Origin: Bacillota bacterium | GTDB taxonomy: Bacteria > Bacillota > Clostridia > Acetivibrionales > DSM-1351 | NCBI GenBank assembly: GCA_023433945.1 | Contig: JAEYTP010000155.1 | Coordinates: forward strand, 1 to 34,791 | Length of the DNA stretch: 34,791 nt | Direction of reading: 5' to 3' | Shown here: in pieces, positions 22,013 to 29,510 of the stretch | How positions within the stretch are numbered: the first letter of the stretch is position 1 | Layout of the letters: every line of letters begins with the position of its first letter | The notes under the pieces: generated by a model | What the model saw: the letters and a program-made list of their open reading frames with translations, nothing else | What the model was told of the DNA's origin: nothing | The model's database searches: none | Position numbers and translations under genes: made by a program

Positions 22013-23173
22013 TTACAAAAATTCCATGAAAACAATATTTGCAAGGTCGAGGCCCTTTGATGTAAGCTTGACTGTTTCATTGTCAAGGCTTACCAGTCCG
22101 GCCTTGCATAGTTTGTCTATCTGAGCGTTATATTTCTTTTTCATACTCACTCCAAACCTATCTACAAACTCCTTCTCGCTAACACCTCTTAACAATCTGA
22201 GTCCAAGGAACATGTATTCCGCCATTTCATCTTCTCTAGTAACCTCAATATCCTCTATTACTGGTATCAGTCCGTCTTCAACCATTTGAATATACGTTTC
22301 AAGTTTAGCCTCATTTGAAAATCTCTTATTGTTCAAGAAAGAATGCGCTCCAGCTCCTAAGCCAATGTATTCTCTTTCCTGCCAATAAATCAAATTGTGT
22401 TTACATTCAAAGCTTGGGACTGAAAAGTTGGAAAGCTCGTAATGATTGAGCCCATGCTCCTTTAAGTATTGAATTGCGTAATGATACATCTCACGGTCCA
22501 ACTCATCCTCAACAGGTTTAAGAGTTCCCTTTTCATACATATCTCCAAACAATGTCCCCTCTTCTATCTTGAGACTATAAGCAGATATGTGCTGAATCTG
22601 TAGGTTTACAAGTAATTCAAGCGTTTCTTTCCAATGCTGCATTGTCTGACCGGGAATACCAAAAATCACATCCCCATTCAGGTTTGTAAAGCCAGCTTGC
22701 TTAGCTAGCTGTACGCCTTCAGCAAATTGCTGGGCAGTATGCCTTCTGCCCAAAAATTTAAGCAAATGCGGCTGTGCGGCTTGCAATCCCATGCTGATAC
22801 GCGTTATCCCTGCTTCTCTGTATATGTGCAGTTTTTCAGCGGTCAGAGTGCCAGGGTTGCTTTCCATGGAAAGCTCTGCGGCGGCACCTATGTTGAGCTG
22901 CCGTCTGCAGTGGTTGAGTATGTTGTAAATGTGTTGTGCGTCGACGGCAGACGGGGTGCCGCCGCCCACAAATACAGTCTCAACAGTGCTATGTCCATAC
23001 ATGGCATTTACTTTTTCAGCATATAAAGAAAGCTCTTTTTCAAGAGCTTTAAAATATCTGTCCTGCCAATGCAGCTTCCCTGCGTAAGAATTGAAATCAC
23101 AGTAGCTGCACTTTGAGTTACAAAACGGTATATGAATATATAATCCAATACTTTTATTAGTGTTATCTGTCAT
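22013..23173 (-). CDS. hemW: Radical SAM heme chaperone HemW
   Basis: A 386-residue radical SAM protein of the HemN-like HemW group, which inserts heme into client proteins rather than oxidising coproporphyrinogen. The cluster motif is PFCNSKCSYCDF, with cysteines at about residues 18, 22 and 25; the GGGTPS motif for SAM, ESNPGTLTAEKL and NGDVIFGIPGQT follow. The C-terminal winged-helix domain is LRLLRGVSEKEFVDRFGVSM onward. It lies 89 nt after lepA on the same strand, a conserved lepA-hemW pairing in Firmicutes. Confidence 0.94.
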   Translation of the reverse strand: MTDNTNKSIGLYIHIPFCNSKCSYCDFNSYAGKLHWQDRYFKALEKELSLYAEKVNAMYGHSTVETVFVGGGTPSAVDAQHIYNILNHCRRQLNIGAAAELSMESNPGTLTAEKLHIYREAGITRISMGLQAAQPHLLKFLGRRHTAQQFAEGVQLAKQAGFTNLNGDVIFGIPGQTMQHWKETLELLVNLQIQHISAYSLKIEEGTLFGDMYEKGTLKPVEDELDREMYHYAIQYLKEHGLNHYELSNFSVPSFECKHNLIYWQEREYIGLGAGAHSFLNNKRFSNEAKLETYIQMVEDGLIPVIEDIEVTREDEMAEYMFLGLRLLRGVSEKEFVDRFGVSMKKKYNAQIDKLCKAGLVSLDNETVKLTSKGLDLANIVFMEFL

Positions 23174-23262
23174 CTATATCACCGATTTATATGGTAAGTC
23201 ATCAAATTTACATTGAACTAATGTGTCAAACCATAAATATCATCATTATAAATTTTCTTGCA

Positions 23263-25071
23263 CTAGTCAAGCTTTAGTACGCTCATAAAGGCTTCTTGTG
23301 GAACTTCTACCGAGCCCACCTGACGCATACGTTTCTTACCTTCCTTCTGCTTCTCAAGCAGCTTTCTCTTTCTGGTAATGTCTCCACCGTAGCACTTTGC
23401 AAGTACATCTTTTCTAAATGCTTTAACAGTTTCTCTGGCAATTATTTTGCCCCCAATACAAGCCTGTATTGGTATTTCAAACATCTGTCTTGGGATAGAT
23501 TCCTTAAGCTTTTCTGCTATTCTTCTGCCTCTTGTAGCCGCCTTATCCCTATGAACAATAAAGGATAGAGCATCTACTATTTCACCATTTAACATTAAAT
23601 CCAGCTTAACAAGGTCTGATTCCTTGTAGCCAATCAACTCATAATCAAAAGAAGCATAGCCCTTTGTCCTGGATTTGAGTGCATCGAAGAAGTCATAAAT
23701 TATCTCATTCAATGGCATTTCATAGGTCAATATTGCACGACCATCATCTATATAGGACATGTTCTTGTAAAGACCTCTTCTCTCCTGACAAAGCTCCATG
23801 ATATTACCTACATACTCTGTAGGAACCATAATTGTAGCCTTTACAATGGGCTCCTCCATTATATCTATTTCAGTAACTGGAGGAAGATTTGTAGGATTGT
23901 CTATGTTCTTTGTAACTCCATCAGTTGTTGTAATCTTATATATAACGCTTGGAGCTGTAGTAACAAGGTCAAAATTGTATTCACGTTCCAGTCTTTCCTG
24001 GATTATTTCCATATGCAACAAGCCCAAAAATCCGCATCTGAAGCCAAAGCCCAATGCTACCGAGGATTCCGGTTCAAAGGTAAGAGCAGCGTCATTGAGC
24101 TGCAGCTTATCTAGAGCATCTCTCAAATCACCGTATTTGGAACCATCTGCTGGATATATACCGCAGAAAACCATGGAATTAACCTTTTTATAGCCTGGTA
24201 GAGGCTCACTTGCAGGGTTGTCAGCCAGTGTAATGGTATCTCCCACACGGGTGTCTCTAACATTCTTGATAGAGGCAGCAATATAACCTACATCGCCAGC
24301 CCTCAGCTCATCAGCTGGTGCCAGCCCTCCCGGACGCATGTAACCAAGCTCGGTAACCAAAAATTCTTTTTTGGTGTACATCATTTTTATAGTATCGCCC
24401 ACCTTGACAGTACCTTCTTTGACTCTCATATAAACAATAACGCCCTTATAGCTATCATAAAAAGAGTCAAAAATCAATGCGCGCAGAGGGGCATTTTCAT
24501 CTGCATCTGGGCAAGGTATCATGTCTATAACCTTCTCAAGAACCTCTTCAATATTCAGGCCATTTTTAGCTGAAATCATTGGAGCACCGTGAGCCTCCAG
24601 CCCAATTACATCTTCAATTTCCTTTTTAACTACATCGGGCTGTGCACTTGGTAGGTCAATCTTGTTTATTACAGGCATTATTTCGAGATTGTGCTCGAGA
24701 GCAAGATATACATTTGCAAGTGTCTGTGCTTCTATACCCTGAGCAGCATCAACAACAAGAATAGCTCCTTCACATGCAGCAAGGCTCCTTGATACCTCGT
24801 AATTAAAATCCACATGTCCAGGGGTATCTATAAGATTATATATATATTCGTGTCCATCCTTTGCCTTATAAACCATTCTAACTGCCTGTGCCTTGATAGT
24901 AATACCTCTTTCTCTCTCAAGGTCCATATTATCAAGTACCTGCTCTTGCATTTCACGCGATGTGAGAACTCCTGTCTGTTCTATAAGTCGGTCAGCGAGT
25001 GTAGACTTGCCATGATCTATGTGAGCAATAATGCAAAAATTTCTGATATACTTTTGTCTTTCGCTTGGCAT
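23263..25071 (-). CDS. lepA: Elongation factor 4 (LepA), ribosome back-translocase GTPase
   Basis: A 602-residue translational GTPase. GTP-binding motifs are IAHIDHGKSTL (G1), RGITIKAQ (G2), DTPGHVDF (G3), NKIDLPSAQPD (G4) and SAKNG (G5). The LepA-specific C-terminus is present (RKDVLAKCYGGDITRKRKLLEKQKEGKKRM). LepA binds ribosomes under stress and affects elongation and initiation. The start at 25071 follows GGAGG by 7 nt; a TTG 3 nt earlier is an artefact of frame reading. A promoter with TTGCAA-17-TATACT is upstream. Confidence 0.97.
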   Translation of the reverse strand: MPSERQKYIRNFCIIAHIDHGKSTLADRLIEQTGVLTSREMQEQVLDNMDLERERGITIKAQAVRMVYKAKDGHEYIYNLIDTPGHVDFNYEVSRSLAACEGAILVVDAAQGIEAQTLANVYLALEHNLEIMPVINKIDLPSAQPDVVKKEIEDVIGLEAHGAPMISAKNGLNIEEVLEKVIDMIPCPDADENAPLRALIFDSFYDSYKGVIVYMRVKEGTVKVGDTIKMMYTKKEFLVTELGYMRPGGLAPADELRAGDVGYIAASIKNVRDTRVGDTITLADNPASEPLPGYKKVNSMVFCGIYPADGSKYGDLRDALDKLQLNDAALTFEPESSVALGFGFRCGFLGLLHMEIIQERLEREYNFDLVTTAPSVIYKITTTDGVTKNIDNPTNLPPVTEIDIMEEPIVKATIMVPTEYVGNIMELCQERRGLYKNMSYIDDGRAILTYEMPLNEIIYDFFDALKSRTKGYASFDYELIGYKESDLVKLDLMLNGEIVDALSFIVHRDKAATRGRRIAEKLKESIPRQMFEIPIQACIGGKIIARETVKAFRKDVLAKCYGGDITRKRKLLEKQKEGKKRMRQVGSVEVPQEAFMSVLKLD

Positions 25072-25104
25072 CAATGTTCCTCCGTTTTTAAAAATACATT
25101 ATAA

Positions 25105-25133
25105 AGTATATATCAAGATTCAAATTTTTGCAA
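25105..25133 (-). promoter_or_regulatory. Promoter of lepA-hemW
   Basis: Minus strand: TTGCAA (25128-25133), 17-nt spacer, TATACT (25105-25110), about 34 nt upstream of the lepA ATG. A TATAAT just downstream is an alternative -10. Confidence 0.6.
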
Positions 25134-25147
25134 AATAATTGTTGCCA

Positions 25148-25417
25148 TTATTCGCTATCATTCAACCTATTTAAATCTCTCTTAACATATTTTAAGTTAA
25201 AATTAATTTTACATCCCAATATTTCTAATGAATAAATATTATCCCCAGTATCTGTAACATTTACAATACCCGATTTCTGATCAGCTGATATTATTTGGTT
25301 GGACTTAATATCTATTAAAACTATTCCTGATAGTAAAATAAAAAAGAATACAAAAAACACTATCGCTATTTTTGTGAGATGTAATCTTTCTTGTCTATAC
25401 CTTGATGTCCTTGACAT
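25148..25417 (-). CDS. Small single-pass membrane protein near spoIIP, function unknown
   Basis: An 89-residue protein with a basic cytoplasmic N-terminus (MSRTSRYRQERLHLTK), one transmembrane helix at about 17-36 and an external tail of about 50 residues with one cysteine (SLEILGCKINFNLKYVKRDLNRL). No family recognised. AGGGAGA stands about 7 nt before the ATG. It is 111 nt downstream of spoIIP on the same strand, so a sporulation role is possible but unproven. Basic N-terminus plus one helix recalls small sporulation membrane proteins. Confidence 0.7.
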   Translation of the reverse strand: MSRTSRYRQERLHLTKIAIVFFVFFFILLSGIVLIDIKSNQIISADQKSGIVNVTDTGDNIYSLEILGCKINFNLKYVKRDLNRLNDSE

Positions 25418-25528
25418 ATGTTTTCTCCCTAACGAAGTATAATATTTATGTATTTTTTGGGTTGATTAATCCTCCCACTTATATATGATTTTTGCCATTT
25501 TGTATGCTAAATAGACCTATAATCATGT

Positions 25529-26683
25529 CTACTTTTTTGAATATATAACATCATTAATTGCCTGAGCCAGGTACTTTGTGCTTGCAACACATTCCGAAAT
25601 TGTATTTCCGTCGCCGCCTATTTCAATTATTACTGAGCCATCTGTAAGGTGTTGATTATATCTGTTCTTGCTTATATAAATGGGCTTTGCTAGCCCTGGA
25701 GCTATCTCATTTAGGCGTTTTTGAACCTTGAGGGCCAACTTGAGATTTTCTTTCCAAACTGGGTTTTCAAGCTTTTGATCAGTTCCTATGACAAACATTA
25801 TTCTCGCTACATCTTTACCGTTAATATTTTTAACAACCCTTAGCTTTTCATCCCCCATAGCATCTCTATGGAGATCTATAGTGACCTTGAGCTTTGAATT
25901 CTTTTTTAGATTAGTAGTAAGAGTATTGAGTGACTTTGCATATGAACTGTTGTAATCGGCATCATGTACTGTTGTGTTATGTACCACCCCAATGTTGTAT
26001 TTCTTTAAATTTTTTGTCAGCTCCTCCCCAACCCTCACAACATTATAGTTATTGTCATAGGTTCTTGAATCAACTGTCTTGTCATTAAGATTTTTTAAGA
26101 AACTCTCTGTAGTGTGAGTATGATAAATGAATATCTGTGAATTTTTCTTATCAGGTTTTATTTTTAAAGACTCCTTTATTAATTTATCGATATCGATACT
26201 ATAACTTGTCTGATTTATTATTTGAATTTCTCCACTGCTAACTACAGTATTATTTTCCTTGTCTTCATTTTCAACATCCCCCTCAAAGACAATACTACTT
26301 GCATCCTCTATATACTGCTTGCCGGTGCTGTTAGCTGTATTTGGTGCTGTAGTATGCTCTGATATTGAGGGTAAAGATGGGTTTTTAACATTATCAGAAA
26401 TACTTTTATCAATAGATTCCATCTCGTCATATATACCAAAAACCGGGCTGTTCGATTTTAGTATTGAGAGAGGGTTTGAGATATCTATATTAAATATTAT
26501 TGAAAACATTTTTTTAAATACATCAGTATCTAGAATTTGTGATGAATGAGAAAATGCCTTGTCCAAATTTTCTATATTACTTTGAATACCGAAGAAAAAA
26601 CCGCCTACCAAAATTCCAATAACCGCACAAATAATAATGGGAAGTGCAACTGATTTTTTATTTTCCTTACATAAAGCTCTCAT
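25529..26683 (-). CDS. spoIIP: Stage II sporulation protein P (peptidoglycan amidase/endopeptidase)
   Basis: SpoIIP works with SpoIID and SpoIIM to remove septal peptidoglycan during engulfment. It has 384 residues with a transmembrane segment at about 14-36 (ALPIIICAVIGILVGGFFFGI) and a variable linker with low-complexity Asn/Ser. The C-terminal amidase-like domain has IFIYHTHTTESF, VTIDLHRDAMGDEKL, RVARIMFVIGTDQ-type strands, and IIEIGGDGNTISEC, which carries the last glutamate. Metal ligands would be His in the first two motifs and Glu in the last. A GGGGGA ribosome site precedes the ATG. Expression is expected in the mother cell. Confidence 0.93.
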   Translation of the reverse strand: MRALCKENKKSVALPIIICAVIGILVGGFFFGIQSNIENLDKAFSHSSQILDTDVFKKMFSIIFNIDISNPLSILKSNSPVFGIYDEMESIDKSISDNVKNPSLPSISEHTTAPNTANSTGKQYIEDASSIVFEGDVENEDKENNTVVSSGEIQIINQTSYSIDIDKLIKESLKIKPDKKNSQIFIYHTHTTESFLKNLNDKTVDSRTYDNNYNVVRVGEELTKNLKKYNIGVVHNTTVHDADYNSSYAKSLNTLTTNLKKNSKLKVTIDLHRDAMGDEKLRVVKNINGKDVARIMFVIGTDQKLENPVWKENLKLALKVQKRLNEIAPGLAKPIYISKNRYNQHLTDGSVIIEIGGDGNTISECVASTKYLAQAINDVIYSKK

Positions 26684-26766
26684 TACTATTCCCCCTTAGC
26701 TTTTGAATATCCATTATGTATATAAACTATATTCAACCTCCCACTAAAATATGATTGGGGGAAATG

Positions 26767-26814
26767 ACATTATTTGTAGACCAATTTCTCTTTGGGGAAA
26801 TTCGGAAATAATGT
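26767..26814. other. 48-nt imperfect hairpin between spoIIP and the zinc-ribbon gene
   Basis: ACATTATTT (26767-26775) pairs with AAATAATGT (26806-26814), and AATTTC (26783-26788) pairs with GAAATT (26797-26802). It lies in the divergent gap 26684-26904, where I see no convincing sigma-A promoter. It could be an operator, RNA structure or chance in AT-rich sequence. Confidence 0.45.
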
Positions 26815-26904
26815 AATATAGTCATTGTATTTTTAAAGATGGATGTAATATTTTTTCATCCAGAGCATATATTAAATAATATTCTAAAATAAGGGGGAAG
26901 CATA

Positions 26905-27105
26905 TTGAAATTCAGTACAATTAAATGCAGTATTTGTAATGGAGTTCTACTAAATTTACCGGAATCAGAAATAGAACATTTAAATGGTCTCACCTTCAGA
27001 TGTGAGTGTTGTGGACACAGACTCATTTTAGAAGGAACCAATGCTGTTAAAGCAGAGAATGATGACCCACGGCAAAATATTTACAGCTATGATTTTACGT
27101 TATAG
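26905..27105 (+). CDS. Small zinc-ribbon protein, function unknown
   Basis: A 66-residue protein with two metal-binding knuckles, KCSIC (about residues 7-11) and RCECCGHRL (about 32-40), the pattern of a zinc ribbon. The tail is acidic and ends in aromatic residues (NIYSYDFTL). It starts with TTG, supported by GGGGG 7 nt upstream and no in-frame ATG nearby. A perfect terminator follows, so it is a single-gene unit. The short length and acidic character leave the partner (RNA polymerase, nucleic acid or protein) open. Confidence 0.75.
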   Translation: MKFSTIKCSICNGVLLNLPESEIEHLNGLTFRCECCGHRLILEGTNAVKAENDDPRQNIYSYDFTL

Positions 27106-27118
27106 TATCATATAAAAT

Positions 27119-27144
27119 AAAAAAGGAGCAGCTGCTCCTTTTTT
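27119..27144 (+). terminator. Terminator of the zinc-ribbon gene
   Basis: AAAAAA-GGAGCAGCTGCTCC-TTTTTT: a 14-bp perfect palindrome flanked by A and T runs, so it can act in either direction. Confidence 0.92.
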
Positions 27145-27150
27145 ATTTTT

Positions 27151-27216
27151 TGTCAAATCCCGCCCTTATATTTGTAATATTTGTGTCAAATCCTGCCCTT
27201 ATATTTGTAATAATTA
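27151..27216. repeat. 33-bp tandem duplication upstream of the ABC operon promoter
   Basis: Units 27151-27183 and 27184-27216 both begin TGTCAAATCC and share GCCCTTATATTTGTAATA; they differ at only about four positions. The second copy ends 2 bp before the -35 box at 27219. It may be an upstream activator site or an AT-rich UP element. Confidence 0.8.
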
Positions 27217-27218
27217 TG

Positions 27219-27247
27219 TTGACAGAAAAAATATTGGATAATATAAT
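27219..27247 (+). promoter_or_regulatory. Exact consensus promoter of the DUF4405-ABC-ABC-YbaN operon
   Basis: TTGACA (27219-27224), 17-nt spacer, TATAAT (27242-27247). Both boxes are perfect. Such a strong promoter needs a repressor or attenuator, and four palindromes lie immediately downstream, the first over the transcription start (near 27254). Confidence 0.9.
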
Positions 27248-27254
27248 AAAACTG

Positions 27255-27372
27255 GTTAGCACTAACTAACTGCTTTTTTGGTCTAAGAGTTAGTTACTAC
27301 TAACTACTTTTTTTAGTTACGGGTTAGTTACGACTAACTATTTTATTTTATGATAGGTTAGTTATTGCTAAC
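27255..27372. promoter_or_regulatory. Array of four palindromes GTTAG-N6-CTAAC at exact 34-bp spacing
   Basis: Sites are 27255-27270, 27289-27304, 27323-27338 and 27357-27372; starts differ by exactly 34 bp each time. N6 is CACTAA, TTACTA, TTACGA and TTATTG, so copies 2 and 3 are perfect over GTTAGT/ACTAAC. Between the sites are T-rich segments (TTTTTT, TTTTTTT, TTTTATTTTA). The array fills the leader between the transcription start and the ribosome site at 27391. It resembles MarR- or TetR-family operators in tandem. No regulator gene is adjacent. Confidence 0.9.
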
Positions 27373-27401
27373 TTTATCGATTTATTTTATGGAGGATTGG
27401 A

Positions 27402-27761
27402 ATGGACTCGAGTTGTAGAAAGAAAGAATCATCAAATTTAGCAAAAAAATGTTTTACCTATGTACTTATACTCAGCTTTGTAGTGACAATGTGCGCGCCT
27501 CTTACAGGTACCGGTATTCATAAAATGGTATCCGCAATATTTTTATTGCTTTGCATTGCACATACAATCGTAAACAGAAAAAACCTTGATTTAAAGAAGG
27601 CAGCTCTTCTTGTGATAGTTGTTGTAGCCTTTGTTAGCGGAATCTTTGCCTTGATATATGATTATATGCCTCTCATTTCAGCGTTGCACATAGTGGTTTC
27701 AATAGCAATAGTCTTTTTCTTGGCAATTCATATGTATGTATTTTTAAGAAAGATCAAATAA
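27402..27761 (+). CDS. Four-helix membrane protein, DUF4405-like, possible heme binder
   Basis: A 119-residue protein with four hydrophobic helices (about 19-38, 42-58, 66-86 and 91-114). Histidines sit at helix ends and within helices: GIHKMVSAI, CIAHTIVNR, ALHIVVSIA and AIHMYVFLR. DUF4405 proteins (related to cytochrome b561-like/FdnI-type domains) bind heme through such paired histidines, so a b-type cytochrome role is plausible but inferred. It is first in an operon with two ABC exporter subunits; the ABC1 gene starts 14 nt after its stop. GGAGG is 6 nt before the ATG. Confidence 0.7.
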   Translation: MDSSCRKKESSNLAKKCFTYVLILSFVVTMCAPLTGTGIHKMVSAIFLLLCIAHTIVNRKNLDLKKAALLVIVVVAFVSGIFALIYDYMPLISALHIVVSIAIVFFLAIHMYVFLRKIK

Positions 27762-27775
27762 GGAGTAATTTTAGA

Positions 27776-29509
27776 ATGATGATAAACAAGCGGCTGATAT
27801 CTACTGTCAGCGAAAGTAAAAAATATATAGCGGGCAATGTAATACTGCAGTGGGTTTCACTTATTGCTAATATTACGATGATGGCAAGCATCACCAGCTT
27901 GCTAGCTAAACTGTTTCAAAGGAGTTCCCAAACAAGAGATATTATAATAACAATTATCATAGCTCTTATGGCAGTAATCATACGTTATGTCTGTACGGTT
28001 TTTGCATCAAAAATGAGCTATCTTTCATCAGAAGCAGTAAAAAAGATACTGCGCGAGAAAATATACAAGAAGCTTCTCCGTTTAGGTACCTCCTATAATG
28101 AAAAAGTTAAGAGCTCAGAGGTTGTGCAAGTAGCAGTTGAAGGCGTGGATCAATTGGAAACATACTTTGGTGCATACCTTCCACAGTTCTTTTATGCCAT
28201 GCTTGCTCCTCTGACTCTTTTTGTTGTTTTGAGCACCGTAAACTTTCCTTCCGCAATTGTTCTGCTTATTTGCGTTCCACTTATACCCGTTGCAATTGCT
28301 GGAGTTCAGACTTGGGCCAAGAAGCTGCTATCAAAGTACTGGGGACAGTACACTGAGTTAGGAGACACTTTCCTTGAAAATTTACAAGGTCTAATTACTC
28401 TAAAGATCTACCAATCAGATGATTTTAAGCAAAATGAAATGAACGAGCAGTCGGAAAAATTCCGCAAGATAACAATGAAGGTTTTAACAATGCAGTTAAA
28501 CTCCATTACAATTATGGATATAATCGCTTATGGAGGTGCGGCACTAGGCGTTATCCTTGCAGCAACACAATTTAGTGCTGGTCATGTGACGCTTGCAGGA
28601 TGTCTACTGATTATTATGCTTTCTGCTGATTTCTTCATCCCAATGCGATTGCTCGGCTCTTTTTTTCACATTGCTATGAATGGTATGGCCGCTAGTAATA
28701 AAATTTTCCATTTACTGGACCTCCCTGAAACAGAGCAAAAAAATGAAATTATCCCTACTGATTGCACAATAAAATGTTCTAACCTGCATTTTTCTTATAG
28801 TAGTGAACGAGAGATACTTCACGGTATCGATATGACCTTCCCTATGGGAAGCTTTACGTCTATCGTGGGAGAAAGCGGTTGCGGTAAGTCAACAGTTTCC
28901 GCTATTTTAATGTCTCGCAAAAAAGGTTATACAGGGTCTGTTACCATTGGCAACAAGGAACTAAGTGAACTTTCAGAAGCCTCACTTATGGAGAACTTTA
29001 CCTATATCAGTCACCAGAGTTATTTGTTCAAAGGAACTATTCGAGAAAACCTGCTTATGGGTAAGTCCACCGCTACCGACGATGAACTCTGGGCAGTTTT
29101 GAAGCGAGTTAAGCTTGCAGACTTTGTGAGAAGTGAAAATGGTCTGGACACAGCCCTCTCTGAAAAAGGCTCAAACCTTTCAGGTGGTCAATGTCAGCGT
29201 TTAGCATTAGCTAGAGCATTGTTGCACGATAGCCAAGTTTACATTTTTGACGAGGCAACCTCCAATATAGATGTTGAAAGTGAAAACGATATTATGTCCG
29301 AAATACACACCCTTGCAAAGCACAAAACAGTTATTCTGATTTCTCACCGCCTTGCAAATGTTGTAGGCTCAGATAATATTTATGTTATGGAAAACGGTAA
29401 TATTGCAGAGCAAGGGAACCACAACCAACTGTTAAAAAACAAAGGTGCTTACAATAAGCTGTGGAACGCACAGCAGGCACTAGAAAACTATGGAAAGGAG
29501 AGTGCCTAA
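27776..29509 (+). CDS. ABC exporter half-transporter 1 (permease-ATPase fusion, CydD/C-like)
   Basis: A 577-residue protein with an N-terminal six-helix exporter domain (about 18-300) and a C-terminal ATPase. The ATPase has Walker A GESGCGKST, signature LSGGQCQRLALARALLHD and Walker B VYIFDEATSNID, with the H-loop in VILISHRLANV. The ATPase site has all canonical residues. The next gene encodes a second half-transporter, so they probably form a heterodimer, as CydDC and multidrug exporters do. The Cyd assignment comes from weak family resemblance and the neighbouring DUF4405 protein; drug or peptide export is an alternative. AGGAG stands 10 nt before the ATG. Confidence 0.85.
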   Translation: MMINKRLISTVSESKKYIAGNVILQWVSLIANITMMASITSLLAKLFQRSSQTRDIIITIIIALMAVIIRYVCTVFASKMSYLSSEAVKKILREKIYKKLLRLGTSYNEKVKSSEVVQVAVEGVDQLETYFGAYLPQFFYAMLAPLTLFVVLSTVNFPSAIVLLICVPLIPVAIAGVQTWAKKLLSKYWGQYTELGDTFLENLQGLITLKIYQSDDFKQNEMNEQSEKFRKITMKVLTMQLNSITIMDIIAYGGAALGVILAATQFSAGHVTLAGCLLIIMLSADFFIPMRLLGSFFHIAMNGMAASNKIFHLLDLPETEQKNEIIPTDCTIKCSNLHFSYSSEREILHGIDMTFPMGSFTSIVGESGCGKSTVSAILMSRKKGYTGSVTIGNKELSELSEASLMENFTYISHQSYLFKGTIRENLLMGKSTATDDELWAVLKRVKLADFVRSENGLDTALSEKGSNLSGGQCQRLALARALLHDSQVYIFDEATSNIDVESENDIMSEIHTLAKHKTVILISHRLANVVGSDNIYVMENGNIAEQGNHNQLLKNKGAYNKLWNAQQALENYGKESA

Positions 29510-29510
29510 T

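Noticed and set aside
26856..27041. Minus-strand open frame opposite the zinc-ribbon gene
   Set aside because: Its length and composition (proline, serine rich) are those of an antisense frame; the plus strand has a ribosome site, CxxC motifs and a terminator.
27255..27372. CRISPR array
   Set aside because: Four repeats at constant spacing look superficially like one, but the repeated part is a 16-bp palindrome, the intervening 18 bp are T-rich and similar to each other, and there are no cas genes. It fits an operator array.
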